DNA of 64,000 bases from Acholoe squamosa (GCA_949317995.1 OX439048.1:68081375-68145374); one strand, 5' to 3'; counted from the stretch's first letter, positions 1-11,514 are shown. Program-made: numbers and translations. Notes: a model not told the origin generated them from the letters alone.

Positions 1-273
1 TCATGAGGATGGAGATCTGGAGCTCCTATAGGCTAAACCTATTATAATATATGGTGTGTCTGTAATTCACTGTTTCCAACATGAAATGAAGGTAGCACCT
101 ACTGGTAGACTGGTATCTAAGGGTCTGCATGATGTTTGAATACAGCCCTAGTGAGGTACCTGCCAGGACTCTGTACATGCATCACGATGACCAATGGGCA
201 GGTTTTGTAAATTACATTCCAACCGTCATGCGGTTGATACACCTCCATCGATTCGGGATGACATACCAATGAC

Positions 274-838
274 TCGCTGTCGGGGTATCATGGCGACAGC
301 GGGACATGGTTCACTGATTCACCACTGCTGTCGGGGTATCATGGCGACAGCGGGACATGGTTCACTGATACACCACTGCTGTCGGGGTATCATGGCGACA
401 GCGGGACATGGTTCACTGATTCACCACTGCTGTCGGGGTATCATGGCGACAGCGGGACATGGTTCACTGATACACCACTGCTGTCGGGGTATCATGGCGA
501 CAGCGGGACATGGTTCACTGATACACCACTGCTGTCGGGGTATCATGGCGACAGCGGGACATGGTTCACTGATACACCACTGCTGTCGGGGTATCATGGC
601 GACAGCGGGACATGGTTCACTGATACACCACTGCTGTCGGGGTATCATGGCGACAGCGGGACATGGTTCACTGATACACCACTGCTGTCGGGGTATCATG
701 GCGACAGCGGGACATGGTTCACTAATACACCACTGCTGTCGGGGTATCATGGCGACAGCGGGACATGGTTCACTAATACACCACTGCTGTCGGGGTATCA
801 TGGCAACAGCGGGACATGGTTCACTAATACACCACTGA
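274..838. repeat. 51-bp minisatellite, 11 units
   Basis: Eleven nearly identical 51-bp units run head to tail. Each unit contains CTGTCG and CGACAG 11 bases apart, so it can form a short hairpin. Later units carry a few shared substitutions (for example GATACACC to AATACACC in the last three), which suggests recent expansion from one end. Because 51 is a multiple of 3, both strands stay open through the array; I do not read this as coding. A GCATCACGATGACCAATGGG string at about 180 resembles the hairpin family described at 38420-38570. Confidence 0.95.
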
Positions 839-1080
839 CGATTAGACGCATGAGTGCACAAAAGGAGCATGAAGAGGGAGTGTGCAACCCAATGAGGGTT
901 AACATGCATACTTCACATCTCCTCAGACCCCCCCCCCTCAAATACATACACAGATACACCCCCCCCCCTCACTGAGCCTCCAGACATCCCCCTGGGGAGT
1001 TCCTGGGTCAGCTACAGCTGAGGGCTAGTTACCTTAGAGAAACAAACACATATATCTATATAGTAACTACCCACATCTGA
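839..1080. other. Intergenic with poly-C tracts
   Basis: Two poly-C runs near 930 and 960. No gene, RNA or element end is recognisable. Confidence 0.6.
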
Positions 1081-1503
1081 CTGCCTCTCTCTGTCTGTGC
1101 CTCTGCCTCTCTCTGGGGTCTGGGTAGGACCTGTCTATGTCTGTATCTGTCTGTCTGTCTCTGTCTGTCTGTCTCTCCCCTCTCTCTCTCCCTCTCTCTC
1201 TCTGTCTCTCTCTGTGTCTCTCTGTCTCTCTATGTCTCTCTCTGCCTCTCTCTGTCTGTGCCTCTGCCTCTCTCTGGGGTCTGGGTAGGACCTGTCTATG
1301 TCTGTATCTGTCTGTATCTGTCTGTCTCTGTCTGTCTGTCTCTCCCCTCTCTCTCTCCCTCTCTCTCTCTCTGTCTCTCTCTGTCTCTCTCTGTCTCTCT
1401 ATGTCTCTCTCTGTCTCTCTCTGTCTGTCTCTGTCTCTCTCTGTCTCTGTCTGTCTGTCTGTTTCTGTCTCTGTCTCTGTCTGTCTCTCTGTCTCTCTGT
1501 CTC

Positions 1504-1534
<31 letters not shown>

Positions 1535-2165
1535 GTCTCACTCTCTGTCTCTGTCTGTCTGTCTTTTTCCCTGTCTCTACCAATCTCTCTCTATGTCTTT
1601 CCCTGTCATATGAATTCTCCCATCCACTCAGTTGTGGCTGTCTCCATATACTCTCACCATGTACTTTCTAGTTTTCCCCCTGTGTTTGCATACACTGTTC
1701 ATTTTACCTGAGGGTCACATGTCTCTTCTATCCGTGTCCACATTGCCATCTGCGTTATATTCCCCTGTGATGCTCTATTTCCTCTCTTCTCATTTACCTT
1801 TGAAATGTGCGTGTTACCCCTTTCCATGTATTTGTTTTTCTCTGTCCATCTGCCCTGTTTACTCTTAATCTACTGTTCTTTCTCTCTCTGTCTCTGTCCC
1901 TGTATCTCTGACTCTTTTTCCCTCTCTCTCTCTGTCTCTACCTCCCTCTGTCTCACTCTCTATCTCTCCCGTCCCCTCCCCTCTTTCTCTGTACGTGTGT
2001 ATCTGTCTCTGTCTGTCTGTCTGTTTGTCTATGTCTCTCCGTCTCTCTATGTATCTCTGCCCCAATGTCTCTTTCTGTCTGTCTGTCTGCCTATTTTTTC
2101 ATTGTCTACCTCTCCCTCTCTATCCCTCCCTCTCCCTCTACTATCTACCCTTATCTACCTCCATG
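1081..2165. repeat. Pyrimidine-rich simple repeat (TCTG/TCTC)n
   Basis: A kilobase of degenerate CTGT, CTCT and TCTG microsatellite on the plus strand. A stretch beginning with CTGTCTGTGCCTCTGCCTCT occurs at about 1092 and again at about 1252, so roughly 160 bp has been tandemly duplicated inside the tract. A non-CT spacer lies at about 1600-1860. The open frames here are Leu/Ser/Cys/Val low-complexity strings and are not genes. Confidence 0.9.
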
Positions 2166-2283
2166 TACATTTCTACCCACCCCACACCTCGTGGTCCAAC
2201 CTACCTGTGGTTGTAACTTCCTCCAGTATCCTGCTCCTGTCTCCTCCAGGAGGCACTACCTGCTACCTCAATACTCCACCTCC

Positions 2284-2860
2284 TCCAGGTGGGTCGGACT
2301 TAAACCTGTACACAGTTGGTGTATGATTCACAGTAGAAATGTGTCTACACCTCTAACACAATTGAAACTGTGGACTCCTCTTCTCCAGTGTGTAACCTTT
2401 AACACAGACCTCACTCTTACTGAAGTATGTCTGTATCTTTGGGTTCTCCAGTAGGTAATATACCTGCTCCCTCTACACCTTCTCCAGGTGGGACAATCCT
2501 GTATACAGCTGGTGTATGATACAGTAGTAATATGTCTACACCTCTAATAACACGATTGTAACTGTGGACTCCTCTTCTCGTCTGTAGTACACTATAACAC
2601 AGGCCTCCCTTCTCCTGGGGTCTGTCTGTATCTGTGTGTTCATCCAGTAGGTATAATACCTGCTCTCTCTACCCTTCCTCCAGGTGGGACAGTTAGACTA
2701 AGGTACAGCTGCTGTATGATTAACAGTAGTAATGTGTCTACAGCTCTAACACAATTGTAACTGTGGACTCCTCCACCTGTCTGTATATATTATACCACTC
2801 TTCCCTTCTTATAAGGTCTGTATGTATACCTGGCTATCCCTCTGTATAATTGTACTATAT
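2284..2860. repeat. Degenerate ~197-bp tandem repeat, 3 units
   Basis: Three diverged copies start with TCCAGGTGGG at 2284, 2483 and 2679, spacings of 199 and 196 bp. Shared landmarks are CAGCTG/GTTGGTGTATGAT, GTGTCTACACCTCTAA, AACTGTGGACTCCTC and CCAGTAGGT. No coding potential is seen. Confidence 0.75.
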
Positions 2861-3290
2861 TAGACACCTCCTTCCTCCACAAGTCTGGCCACATCCAGGC
2901 AGGGCAGATCCTACACCAATGGAATTATTCAATTCATTCACTGAAGAAATGTTTGAGAGCAAATTTATACCAAGCTGTATGTATAAGTGTCTACCACACT
3001 AGTACTAGATGGAGCAATGGTGGCATGCACTGGATAGTGTAGAGAAGGGGGAATACCACACACCTCTTACCTCCTGGATGTATCAGTGTGTGTGTGTGTT
3101 AGTGTGTGTGACTCAATACCTGTGTGTGAGAGTGTGGTGGTGTAGGTGTGTAGGTGTGTGGATACTGGTAGGTTGGTGTGTGGTGTAGGGATGGTTGGAT
3201 ATCTCCCCCTGGTGTGCACGTCTACCTTGTGTCTATACATCTAGGCCTCGTGTGCTGCTATATCAACTTTCTCTATCCCTTGTCTAACCG
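2861..3290. other. Intergenic, GT-rich patch
   Basis: Contains a GTGTGTGTG-rich patch at about 3088-3185. Nothing else is recognised. Confidence 0.5.
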
Positions 3291-4265
3291 CCTGTCTCTG
3301 TCTGTCTCTGTCTGCCTCTGTCTGCCTCTGTCTGCCTCTGTCTGTCTCTGTCTACCTCTGTCTGTCTCTGTCTGCCTCTGTCTGTCTCTGTCTGTCTCTG
3401 TCTGCCTCTGTCTGTCTCTGTCTGCCTCTCTCTGTATGTGTCTGCCTCTGTCTGCATGTGTCTGTTATTGTCTGTCTCTGTCTGCCTCTGTCTGTATGTG
3501 TCTGCTATTGTCTGTCTCTGTCTGCCTCTATCTGTATGTGTCTGCCTCTGTCTGCATGTGTCTGTTATTGTCTGCCTCTGTCTGCCTCTGTCTGTCTCTG
3601 TCTACCTCTTTCTGTCTCTGTCTGCCTCTGTCTGTCTCTGTCTGTCTCTGTCTGCCTCTGTCTGTATGTGTCTGCCTCTGTCTGCATGTGTATGTTATTG
3701 TCTGTCTCTGTCTGCCTCTGTCTGTGTGTGTCTGCTATTGTCTGTCTCTGTCTGCCTCTGTCTGTCTCTGTCTGCCTCTGTCTGTATGTGTCTGCTATTG
3801 TCTGTCTCTGTCTGCCTCTGTCTGTATGTGTCTGCCTCTGTCTGCATGTGTCTGTTATTGTCTGTCTCTGTCTGCCTCTGTCTGCATCTGTCTGTCTCAG
3901 TCTGCCTCTGTCTGTCTCTGTCTGCCTCAGTCTGTCTCTATCTTCCTGCCTCTGCTTGTGGCTGGCTGCATCTGTCTCTCTCAGTCTGCCTCTGTCTGTA
4001 TGTGTCTGCTATTGTCTGTCTCTGTCTGCCTCTGTCTGTCTCTGTCTCTGTCTGCCTCTGTCCATCTCTGTCTGCCTCAGTCTGTCTCTATCTTCCTGCC
4101 TCTGCTTGTGGCTGGCTGCATCTGTCTCTCTCAGTCTGCCTCTGTCTCTGCCTCTGTCTGTCTCTATCTGTATCTGTCTGCCTCTGTCTCTGCCTCTTTC
4201 TGCCACTGTCTCTCTCTGCCTCCCTCTGTCCCTGCATTTCTCTGTCTGCCTCTGTTTACCTCTGT
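3291..4265. repeat. Decameric TCTGNNNNTG tandem array
   Basis: From about 3300 to 3960 the sequence is built from 10-bp blocks starting with TCTG (TCTGTCTCTG, TCTGCCTCTG, TCTGTATGTG, TCTGCTATTG). The true period is therefore 10, not 4. A 10-bp period keeps all three plus frames open, giving long Ser/Val/Cys/Leu strings that are artefacts. A block with TCTTCCTGCCTCTGCTTG occurs at about 3941 and about 4091, a 150-bp duplication. Confidence 0.85.
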
Positions 4266-4503
4266 CTCTGCCTGCCTATCCTCTGTCTATATCTCTGTTT
4301 GCCTCCCATGGTCTCTTCATTTTGTTCTGTCTGTCAGCCTGTCTATTTGCTGTTTCTACCGATACACCTCCCTGGTGTGTCTGCAGTATCTAAGTTACCA
4401 GGTGTTATACCACGATTTGTGGGTTACACAGTGCTTTTTGGTGTCTATTCCCATCCACATATCTGTCGATATTGCACACCCTATAGGCTGTAACATCAAT
4501 TTT

Positions 4504-4581
4504 GGAAGGCGTGCGGTTATCCAGGTAAGGCGTGCGGTTATCCAGGTAAGGCGTGCGGTTATCCAGGATAACCGCACGCCT
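4504..4581. repeat. 21-bp triplet repeat ending in a 16-bp perfect hairpin
   Basis: Three copies of a 21-bp unit (core GGCGTGCGGTTATCC) are followed at once by an inverted copy. Positions 4549-4564 and 4566-4581 are perfect 16-bp inverted repeats with a single-base spacer at 4565. Immediately after lies a CATGT/CACATGT run (4583-4609). Confidence 0.85.
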
Positions 4582-4627
4582 CTCCCATGTCACATGTCAC
4601 ATGTCACATATTAAAACCCACGAAATT

Positions 4628-4705
4628 TTCCAGGCCAGGGTAGGGATCGAACCTGCAGTCTCACATCCCAAATCCAACTCCCTATGCACTGCGCCACAGG
4701 GACTG
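4628..4705 (-). mobile_element. tRNA-derived SINE head (minus)
   Basis: On the minus strand there is an A-box-like TGGCGCAGTGCATAGG and, about 35 bases later, a B-box-like GGTTCGATCCC. Both Pol III promoter boxes are in tRNA spacing, but the acceptor ends do not pair. I read it as a SINE head or tRNA pseudogene, not a tRNA. Confidence 0.55.
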
Positions 4706-4835
4706 ACGAGAGGTGGTTGGCTAGAACTAAACCAAACAAAGGAATCCTAGCCGGGCGCCGAGGCGTGTGTACCGATCGTGTATACATAACCAAAGGACGC
4801 GTTCAAATCAATCCAAGCCGACACGGCCGCTGAAG

Positions 4836-4920
4836 GAGGAGACGCAGTGGTCTAGCGGTTAGCAAGTCGCGCTCAGCCGTGAGGGGTACGCGGATCGAAT
4901 CCCGGCCCGGACGCGTTTTT
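4836..4920 (+). mobile_element. tRNA-derived SINE head (plus)
   Basis: A-box-like TGGTCTAGCGGTTAG at about 4848 and B-box-like GGATCGAATCC at about 4892, followed by a T-rich run that could act as a Pol III terminator. No acceptor-stem pairing. It faces the opposite way to the element at 4628-4705. Confidence 0.55.
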
Positions 4921-5113
4921 TTTCGCCGTGTGCGAGGAGGTGTATTATACACAAACATAACCGTGAGAAGCTTCTTTTTTCGCCGTGTGCGCTGCCGCTG
5001 TCCGCTGCCGGGCGAGGAGGTGTATTATACACAAACATAACCGCGAGAAGCTTCTTTTTTCGCCGTGTGCGCTGTCGGCGAGTGTCGCTGTCTGCTGCCG
5101 GGCGAGGAGGTGT
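4916..5113. repeat. ~60-75-bp tandem repeat, 3 units
   Basis: Three copies of a block with TTTTTTCGCCGTGTGCG and GAGGAGGTGTATTATACAC, starting near 4914, 4976 and 5054. It directly follows the SINE head and may be its expanded tail. Confidence 0.7.
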
Positions 5114-5236
5114 ATGTACCTGTGTACACACACTGTCATGGCTGGCTTCGAGTCCCGGGAAGGGGGAATAATTTTTGTTTTCAACTTGAATTTATTGGTA
5201 TAATATTGATTATTTATTGGTTTCGTGGTATAAAAT

Positions 5237-5358
5237 AAGTAGTCAATGGATAACTGATGACTCGTAGGGGTTATCGACGATAATAACACTCGGCCTATGG
5301 CCTCGTGTTATTATCCGTCGATAACCCCCACTCGTCATCAGTTATCCATTGGTTACTT
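5237..5358. repeat. 122-bp palindrome (hairpin MITE-like)
   Basis: Arms 5237-5291 and 5304-5358 are near-perfect inverted repeats around GCCTATGGCC. The outer arm reads AAGTAGTCAATGG and its complement. The whole element is one potential hairpin with no coding content. It is similar in size and design, though not in sequence, to 22523-22650. Confidence 0.8.
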
Positions 5359-5654
5359 GTTCAATATGAGCTGTATGAATGTAGACTTAGTCCACCACTC
5401 ACCTTCTTTCTTGTTCAATTGTGCCAACTGAGTCACACACTGTGTCTAATTCATCCAAACTTCTAGGTACAGAGTGTAGATTAATAGGTGTATGAATAGC
5501 ATTCCCCAGGTAGAATAGATACAGTATATTGTGTCTCCCCTGATCCTATTCCTTTCTTTACAATTGGATGTGTCTACAGCATCCTCACTTCCAGGTATAT
5601 ATAAAGTGTAGATGATGAGATGTGTGGATCCTGCACTAATGGCCCATTTAAGCT

Positions 5655-5800
5655 CCGCGGTCATAAATAAGCGCCAGGTATATGTGTCTTGAAATTATCC
5701 TTAAGCACTAAAAACTGTATCTTAAATAAGCGCCTGTCTCGTATGAGTGCTGGGGGTAGAGTGGGATCGAAATCTATGAGTGCCCGGGCGCTTACACGTG
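5655..5800. repeat. Interspersed repeat, TAAGCGCC family
   Basis: Contains TTAAATAAGCGCC, a GAGTGCTGGGGGTAGA-like stretch and CGGGCGCTTACAC. The same order of motifs recurs at about 34505-34645, which marks it as a dispersed element with CpG decay between copies. Confidence 0.55.
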
Positions 5801-5914
5801 CCATTACAGTATGCTCCTGTAGGTGTACTAGATACAGCATGTGTGTCTATTACATAAAACCTCCCCTAGTATCAATACAGTCCATGACTCTCTACCTCGG
5901 TATCATCATTAATA

Positions 5915-6890
5915 GGGGATGATCCAAGTTACCAGTTGGTGGTGAGTGGATTAAGGGCTGTGATATCCAGCTGCAGACCAGACGTAAGTACACAAGTATA
6001 GGCTTACTCATCTAGTCCACCTATAGGACTCAGTATGGAGGCCTAGTGGAGCCACCATCTTGAATTTCGCTGGTTGAGCTAAAACCCACTGATAAGGCAT
6101 ACCATGATGGGTACCTTGTCCCTGGTTAACACCCACTTCCAGGGACATGCTGGTCCCATCTTATCAGTTCTTATCAGTGTGTGTTGCAGGAACTACGTCC
6201 AGACCAGCTAGTGGCCAGTACCACTCACCATTTACTCTGTGACTGCAATGCTATCAGAGTACATGAGAGTTGAGACACTTTTCTCTGTCTTTCCTCCCTC
6301 TGTTAACTATATCATTAAGGGATGATACAAGTTATACCAGTTGGTGTGTGGATTGAGAGGTGTGTAGGTAATAACATCCAGGGGAAGCCCAGACCTGTGT
6401 ACACAAGTATAGGTAACTGTGTGTGTAGCTCTAGTGCATCCTTTTCCACTCAATGTCTGTGGGTAGACTTCTGCGTCGTAATGGGGTAGTGATACTATTG
6501 TAGTCCTTGATACACCCCTCCCTGCCTCCTCTCCCTGTGTCTGTCTGTGTCATTAAGGGATCATGATCCAGGTAACAGCAGCAGAAGATGTGTGTAGGTT
6601 ACACACTACATGTGGAGTAGTACAGCTATGTACACAGCTAGCTGTGTCTACACCCCCCTGTACACCCTATACCACTCAATGTCTGTCTGACTGTATAGTA
6701 CTACATTACTAAGTGTCTCCTCTCCCTCTGTCTGCCTGTGTCATTAAGAGATGATCCAGGTAACAGTTAGTAGTGTGTAGGTAACAAGGTCCATGTGGTG
6801 TACCACAGCTATGTACACAGGGTTAGGTATAACTGTGTCTACACCTCCAGTACACCCTATACCACTCACTCCCCACTCACTGAATGTGTG
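5915..6890. repeat. Degenerate ~200-400-bp tandem repeat, 4 units
   Basis: Four diverged copies each open with CATTAA(G/T)-type sequence, GATGATCC, (A/G)GTTACCAGTTGG or GGTAACAG, and then GTACACA...AGGTAACTGTGTCTACACC. Starts are near 5918, 6322, 6555 and 6748. The last two end with CACCCTATACCACTCA. It is non-coding and resembles the 2284-2860 array in style. Confidence 0.6.
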
Positions 6891-8270
6891 TGTGTGTGTC
6901 TGTATGTGTGTAGCCTATAGGTGTGTGGGTGTTGAGATGTGAGATGAGGGCCAGGTATATTTGGGTGCCTAAGTTGCCTGGGGGGGTCACTCTCTCTGTA
7001 TCTTTGAGATACTTATATATGTGAGTCTGGCTTTGTTTGGAAAGATCTAGGAAGGATACCTTCTTTAAAATCACTCTCACGTCAACTTTCATCAAGATGT
7101 TCCAATTTAGAAAAATTCCCATAATTTCTTGACATTTCATTATGACCATACCATGAACAAAATTGATCTTTTTTAACCACAAAAATTTACAAAATCTATT
7201 TTGGTCAAAAGTAGCCTAGAAAGGATCCTCTTTTGAAGAGAACCCCAACAAATATTGCCCTAGTAAGGTTAAGAGTTTGTTGCGGATGCAGCTGCACATC
7301 TGTTTCAATAGAACTCAAGTACCCGACCTGCCTCCCGAGGCCATAACCTATGTGATAAGTTGGTGTGTGTTGGATCCAAGGTGAGATATCCTTGTTTATT
7401 TTATGTGAATAACTTCTTCCCGTAGAGATAGCATTGCGCGGCCGATCCGCACACCCCCAGTGGCGTAACGTGTCTCGATCCACCACAGCGGCCGATCCAC
7501 CACTGCAGCCTCGTTCTGGGTGCATGTAAACATTCAAAATGGCGGATCGGCGCTTTTACGGGGAACTACGGTACCGGATTTTGATAATTTTTCCTTATTT
7601 AAACCTCTAAAAACATAAAATAAATATAGAACTAAACTCCCCTGGTGTCCTCGGTGGCTGATCCACCCCTGAACCTCCCCCTCATGGTGGATCGGCCACC
7701 TCGTACACCACGGTCGTTTAGTTCTATCTATGTATTGAGCAGTGTGTGAGTGGGTATATACCGTAATGTTCTGTATATGTGCTATGGCACTTATAGATTC
7801 CTTTACCCCTATAATGCTAATCCTTATAATGATACCGTGCTATTTTGAGGTCCGCGTTTTAAGTGCGTAGGATCGATTCAAGCACTTCCTTACTGCTGCC
7901 CTTGTTTAAGACCCCAATGTTTAAACAGGCTAATAAGGTGGGGGGATGATGGCACACTGCCCACATCTCCTGCCTCTGGGAGGGTCTTGCAGTGTGCTAA
8001 AGACAGTACTAGTTGTAAATAGTTCACTTTAAAATGTCTGTTTCACTCTTCGACTACCACTCCCCACATCAGAGTGAAAAGTCACCTGCCTTGTTTAAAA
8101 ATAGTTTGTATTGCACTGTAAGGTGCCTTCCCGTCTCACTCTCTCTTTCTTGCTATCTTTAAATTGCTATCATAATTGTGGGAAGATACTTAACCACCAC
8201 TGAAAAGTGACCTACTAACATCTCACTTATTGGCCACTTCTCTGCAACATCAAAAATAAGTCAGGTCTGG
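6890..8270. other. Intergenic with GCCGATCC motif cluster
   Basis: A (TG)n patch lies near 6890. Six GCCGATCC-type motifs in both orientations lie between 7438 and 7695. An ATG in good context (AAAATGGCGGATCGG, 7539) opens only a 23-codon frame. No gene can be supported. Confidence 0.5.
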
Positions 8271-8721
8271 AGTAAAGGTGACCACTGCAGGTGGGGTACT
8301 TCTTAGAGAAAACTACCTATCCCCTTATGTGCAAGATCCTCCAGTGGTAAGTGCTGCAGGGGCGGCGGAACTTGGGGGGGGGGGGGGCAACTTCCATGTT
8401 GGTGGGGGCAAGACTATCTTTTTGCCCACCCCCCTCAACTTTTCCAGAAATAGATTGGCATTTATGAACGATATTTCTGTACCATACAAAGGTTTTCAAT
8501 TTAGGTACAATAGAACATATAGTCATGCCCTTAAAGCTCACTAGAATTAAGCAAATCACTTCTAAAATTACAAAATGTTCTAAGACGAGGGTTATATGTG
8601 TGGGGAATGTGATTTCCCCATGTGCGATGTGCTGACTCTCAGGGGCCGGTCGTCATGTAATTACATGTCCCCTCTGTGTCACCCCAGTCCAGGCTTGGGT
8701 GGAAGGTAGAAAATGTTGTAC

Positions 8722-8791
8722 GGGGAAGTAGCTCAGTGGTAGAGCAATCGCCTGAAGGCTGAGAGGTCCCGGGTTCAATTCGCCGACCCCT
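8722..8791 (+). mobile_element. tRNA-Phe-like pseudogene or SINE head
   Basis: Begins GGGGAAGTAGCTCAGTGGTA with an intact A box and D arm, has a CTGAAGG loop (anticodon GAA, Phe) and a B box GGGTTCAATTC. The anticodon stem has at least two mismatches, the T stem does not close, and the acceptor ends pair only over GGGG/CCCC. A working tRNA is unlikely. Confidence 0.5.
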
Positions 8792-9384
8792 ACATATGTA
8801 TACAGAGATGAGTTTAGATGAACCCAGCCCTCTGTGAATGGTGCACTAAGAAGGGTCCATTGGTATATCTAGGGTAAGTGAGAGTGGAAGACATTTGTCA
8901 AAGTGAACACAAATGCATCATTTAGGGTTATTTTATAGATTTTCAAAAGATAATAGCCTTTTGCAAGGGTGTTAAAAGGGTATTGCCTCATAGAAACATC
9001 ATTATACAGGGGGGGGGGGCACTTATATATGTGAACAACAATCCAGCTAGTCAGAACCCCCCTCTCACGCACATGATCCCTAGTATAGTGGGGGAGCACT
9101 TGAGATCTGTAGGACAGCCCTATTCTCTACCACTTCTTCTTCTCTCCATATGTCTGCTCCCCAGACAGAAACAGGAGGAGTGGGCCTGTGTGTGTTGGAC
9201 CAAGTCTACACCTATGTAAAGGTAGGGGCAGGTGAGGTATCTGTGGGAAGCAGGGGGGGTAGGTTAATGTAGGGGGTAGGGGTGAGTGGGTTAGTGGGGC
9301 TCGTGCCCAGCCCCAGTGGCCACTTAGACGTGCTCAGGGAAGTATATATTTGTTATTATATTATTAGGGCTGGTCCCTTAATTT

Positions 9385-9640
9385 ATTGATTCTACTTGCT
9401 TCATCTCCATCTTTCAAATTCTCTTCTTTCCATACTTTCATTCCTTTCATCTTTCATTTCTTCCCTATTTCCTTCATTCGTTCATCATTCCTTTCCTCTT
9501 CTGTTCTCTGTTCGTGCACTTTTGTGTTTGGTCATTTGGTCATTCATTACTTCCTTCCTCCGTACAGTTTTTTTTGTTCGCTCCTTCATTCCTTCTTTCA
9601 CTTTCTCCTGCTTTCCTTCTCCTTTCTCTCTAGCTAGGTT
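9385..9640. repeat. Degenerate (TTCC/TTTC)n tract
   Basis: Plus-strand pyrimidine-rich simple sequence built on CTTTCATTCC. The Phe/Ser-rich open frames are low complexity, not genes. Confidence 0.8.
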
Positions 9641-9905
9641 GTCACCGAGCATAATGTAGGTCACAGAGATCGAAGATCGTCATTTCTTTAATTTTGATAT
9701 AACAGATTAGAAAAGTAAATCGTCCCAGAGAGATTCTTTACAGCTAGGGATACTTTCCTTAAATTCTTACTCAATAGAGAAATTTTGTTCATCTTTTATA
9801 ATCTCTTCATTAATTATATCATTAATGTCCATCATAATGTATCCAGATGTGTTTCACCAAAATGCACCTATAATATTGTTGTGGTTTGTGTGGAAAAGTC
9901 CATAT

Positions 9906-9974
9906 CCAAACGGGGGATTGAACCCGCATCCTTCAACTCATGAGTGAAGATGCTAACCACTGCACCATCAGGAC
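9906..9974 (-). mobile_element. tRNA-derived SINE head (minus)
   Basis: On the minus strand TGGTGCAGTGGTTAGCA (A box) is followed by GGGTTCAATCC (B box). The loop region CTCATGA would give anticodon CAT, but the stems are not well paired. Confidence 0.5.
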
Positions 9975-10229
9975 AGTGCTTAAACCATGCAGGAGACAAC
10001 ACCCATGCCGCTCACGGTGTAGGGTCTATACAATATTAGATGGTGACTAGTGGCACGTCTACATCCAGGTAGATCTATGTGTTACCTGTGGTGGAGTTTG
10101 GGTTGGTACCTAAACCCGGTGTAGACTTGCCTGTACCAGCAGCACTCCCCCACACATTTAGGTTCCTCCCCTGACCTCCACGTGCCGCAGGCGTCAATGT
10201 TTGCCCTCATGCAGGGGGGGGGGGTTCTA

Positions 10230-10515
10230 TGTGTTGAGCGAAACAGAGAGAGACAGAGACAGAGAGAGAGAGACAGACAGCCAGATTGAAAGAGAGAGGA
10301 AGGCATAGAGCCAGACAACGACAGCCAGGCATACAGACAGAGACCAACCGACAGGGAGGCAGACTACCAGGCAGACAGACAGACAGACAGGCAGGCAGAC
10401 AGGCAGACCGCCGGCCCTACTGACAAACAGACAGCCCCACAGACAGCCTGAAGACAGCCAGACAGACAGACAGACCGGGAGACAGGCAGGCAGGGAGACA
10501 GAGATTGGCTGAAAT
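10230..10515. repeat. (ACAG)n/(GCAG)n simple repeat
   Basis: Purine-rich tetranucleotide tract of GACAGACAGACAG and GGCAGGCAG blocks. The open minus-strand frame (Leu/Cys/Val rich) is low complexity. Confidence 0.85.
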
Positions 10516-11510
10516 TGGATTAAAGAACAGAGAGGCAGGCAGATAGAGTAAGATATCACCTGTTATCTTAGTGATCTGTGGGGAGGGGAATCCTACAGGG
10601 CTGATCAGAACAAGAGTAGTACTTTTAGGTGATCCAGCACTGACGTGAGCAAGAGTAGCCACATTCCTGACCCCATTCATGATCCCATAATATTCTTGAT
10701 CCTAGTTGTGATCCCACTATGTTCTTAGTGGCTATGGAATGCTCTTAGGTGACCCTTCGGATCCGAAATGGTGAGAGCAAAAAAATTGTGATCCCATTCC
10801 TTGTCCCATCCCATTGTTGATCTCATTTGTAATCTTCTTTTTGTTGCATCCAGAACCAAGTTGTACCTGGGAGCACCAAACAAGGCCCACACAGAGATCC
10901 TTAATATTAATTTTGCGTGCATGATGAGGGGTTGAATAACAGACCCCTGGGATTATTTATATAGGTATAGGGTCCTGCAACTCTATATAGGATCATGTAG
11001 AGGACTTCTAATTGGATTCACAATCATTCAGAGGTAATTTGCTATAAATGGAAAAGAAAAAGTCCTGTTTTAGTCTGCCTTCTATCTGAGACTATAAAAA
11101 GTTGATTTCTTTCTTGAATAAAGCTGTATTTAGGTAAACTTTGATGGGATAACTTTGTGTGTAGTGGCCACATGTGCAAATAACTGACACCAGTGAATTC
11201 ATCAGACAGTTCTCTTTCAAATAAGGGGTATCTCATGGCAGGCATGACAAGGAGAATTTTCGTTCTCAATAGGTTTCCCTGAGAAAGGTCCTAAATCTTT
11301 ATATGTTGATCTATGAGTCAGTTCTGTAGATGCAGGAGACAAGCCCAACATTGTATGAAGCCCGCACCTTTTACCAGCCTGTGGTGCTGCCAAAATACTC
11401 ACAGCAGGGTATATATAGGCTAATAATATTATAGAACTATAAATAGTGTGGGACAATAGGACAATTCAATAAGTGGATATTTGGTATGGTGCCAATGACT
11501 CTAAGCAGAT
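10516..11510. other. Intergenic, nothing recognised
   Basis: Unique-looking sequence. Short open minus-strand frames of 65-80 codons exist, but none shows a domain I recognise. Confidence 0.4.
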
Positions 11511-11514
11511 ACAT

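Noticed and set aside
194..909. 214- and 162-codon frames on opposite strands
   Set aside because: Both read the same 51-bp minisatellite; no independent protein signal.
1097..2326. Several Ser/Leu/Cys-rich frames
   Set aside because: Microsatellite translation in several overlapping frames.
3178..4614. 478-codon Cys/Leu/Val-rich frame that looks like a membrane protein
   Set aside because: The 10-bp period leaves all three plus frames open with the same composition; not coding.
8355..8440. Another CAGGGGCGG-type element start
   Set aside because: GCAGGGGCGGCGG at about 8357 resembles the hAT-like ends, but no matching right end or target duplication was found.
8722..8791. Functional tRNA-Phe
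   Set aside because: Anticodon stem and T stem are mismatched and the acceptor stem pairs only in part.
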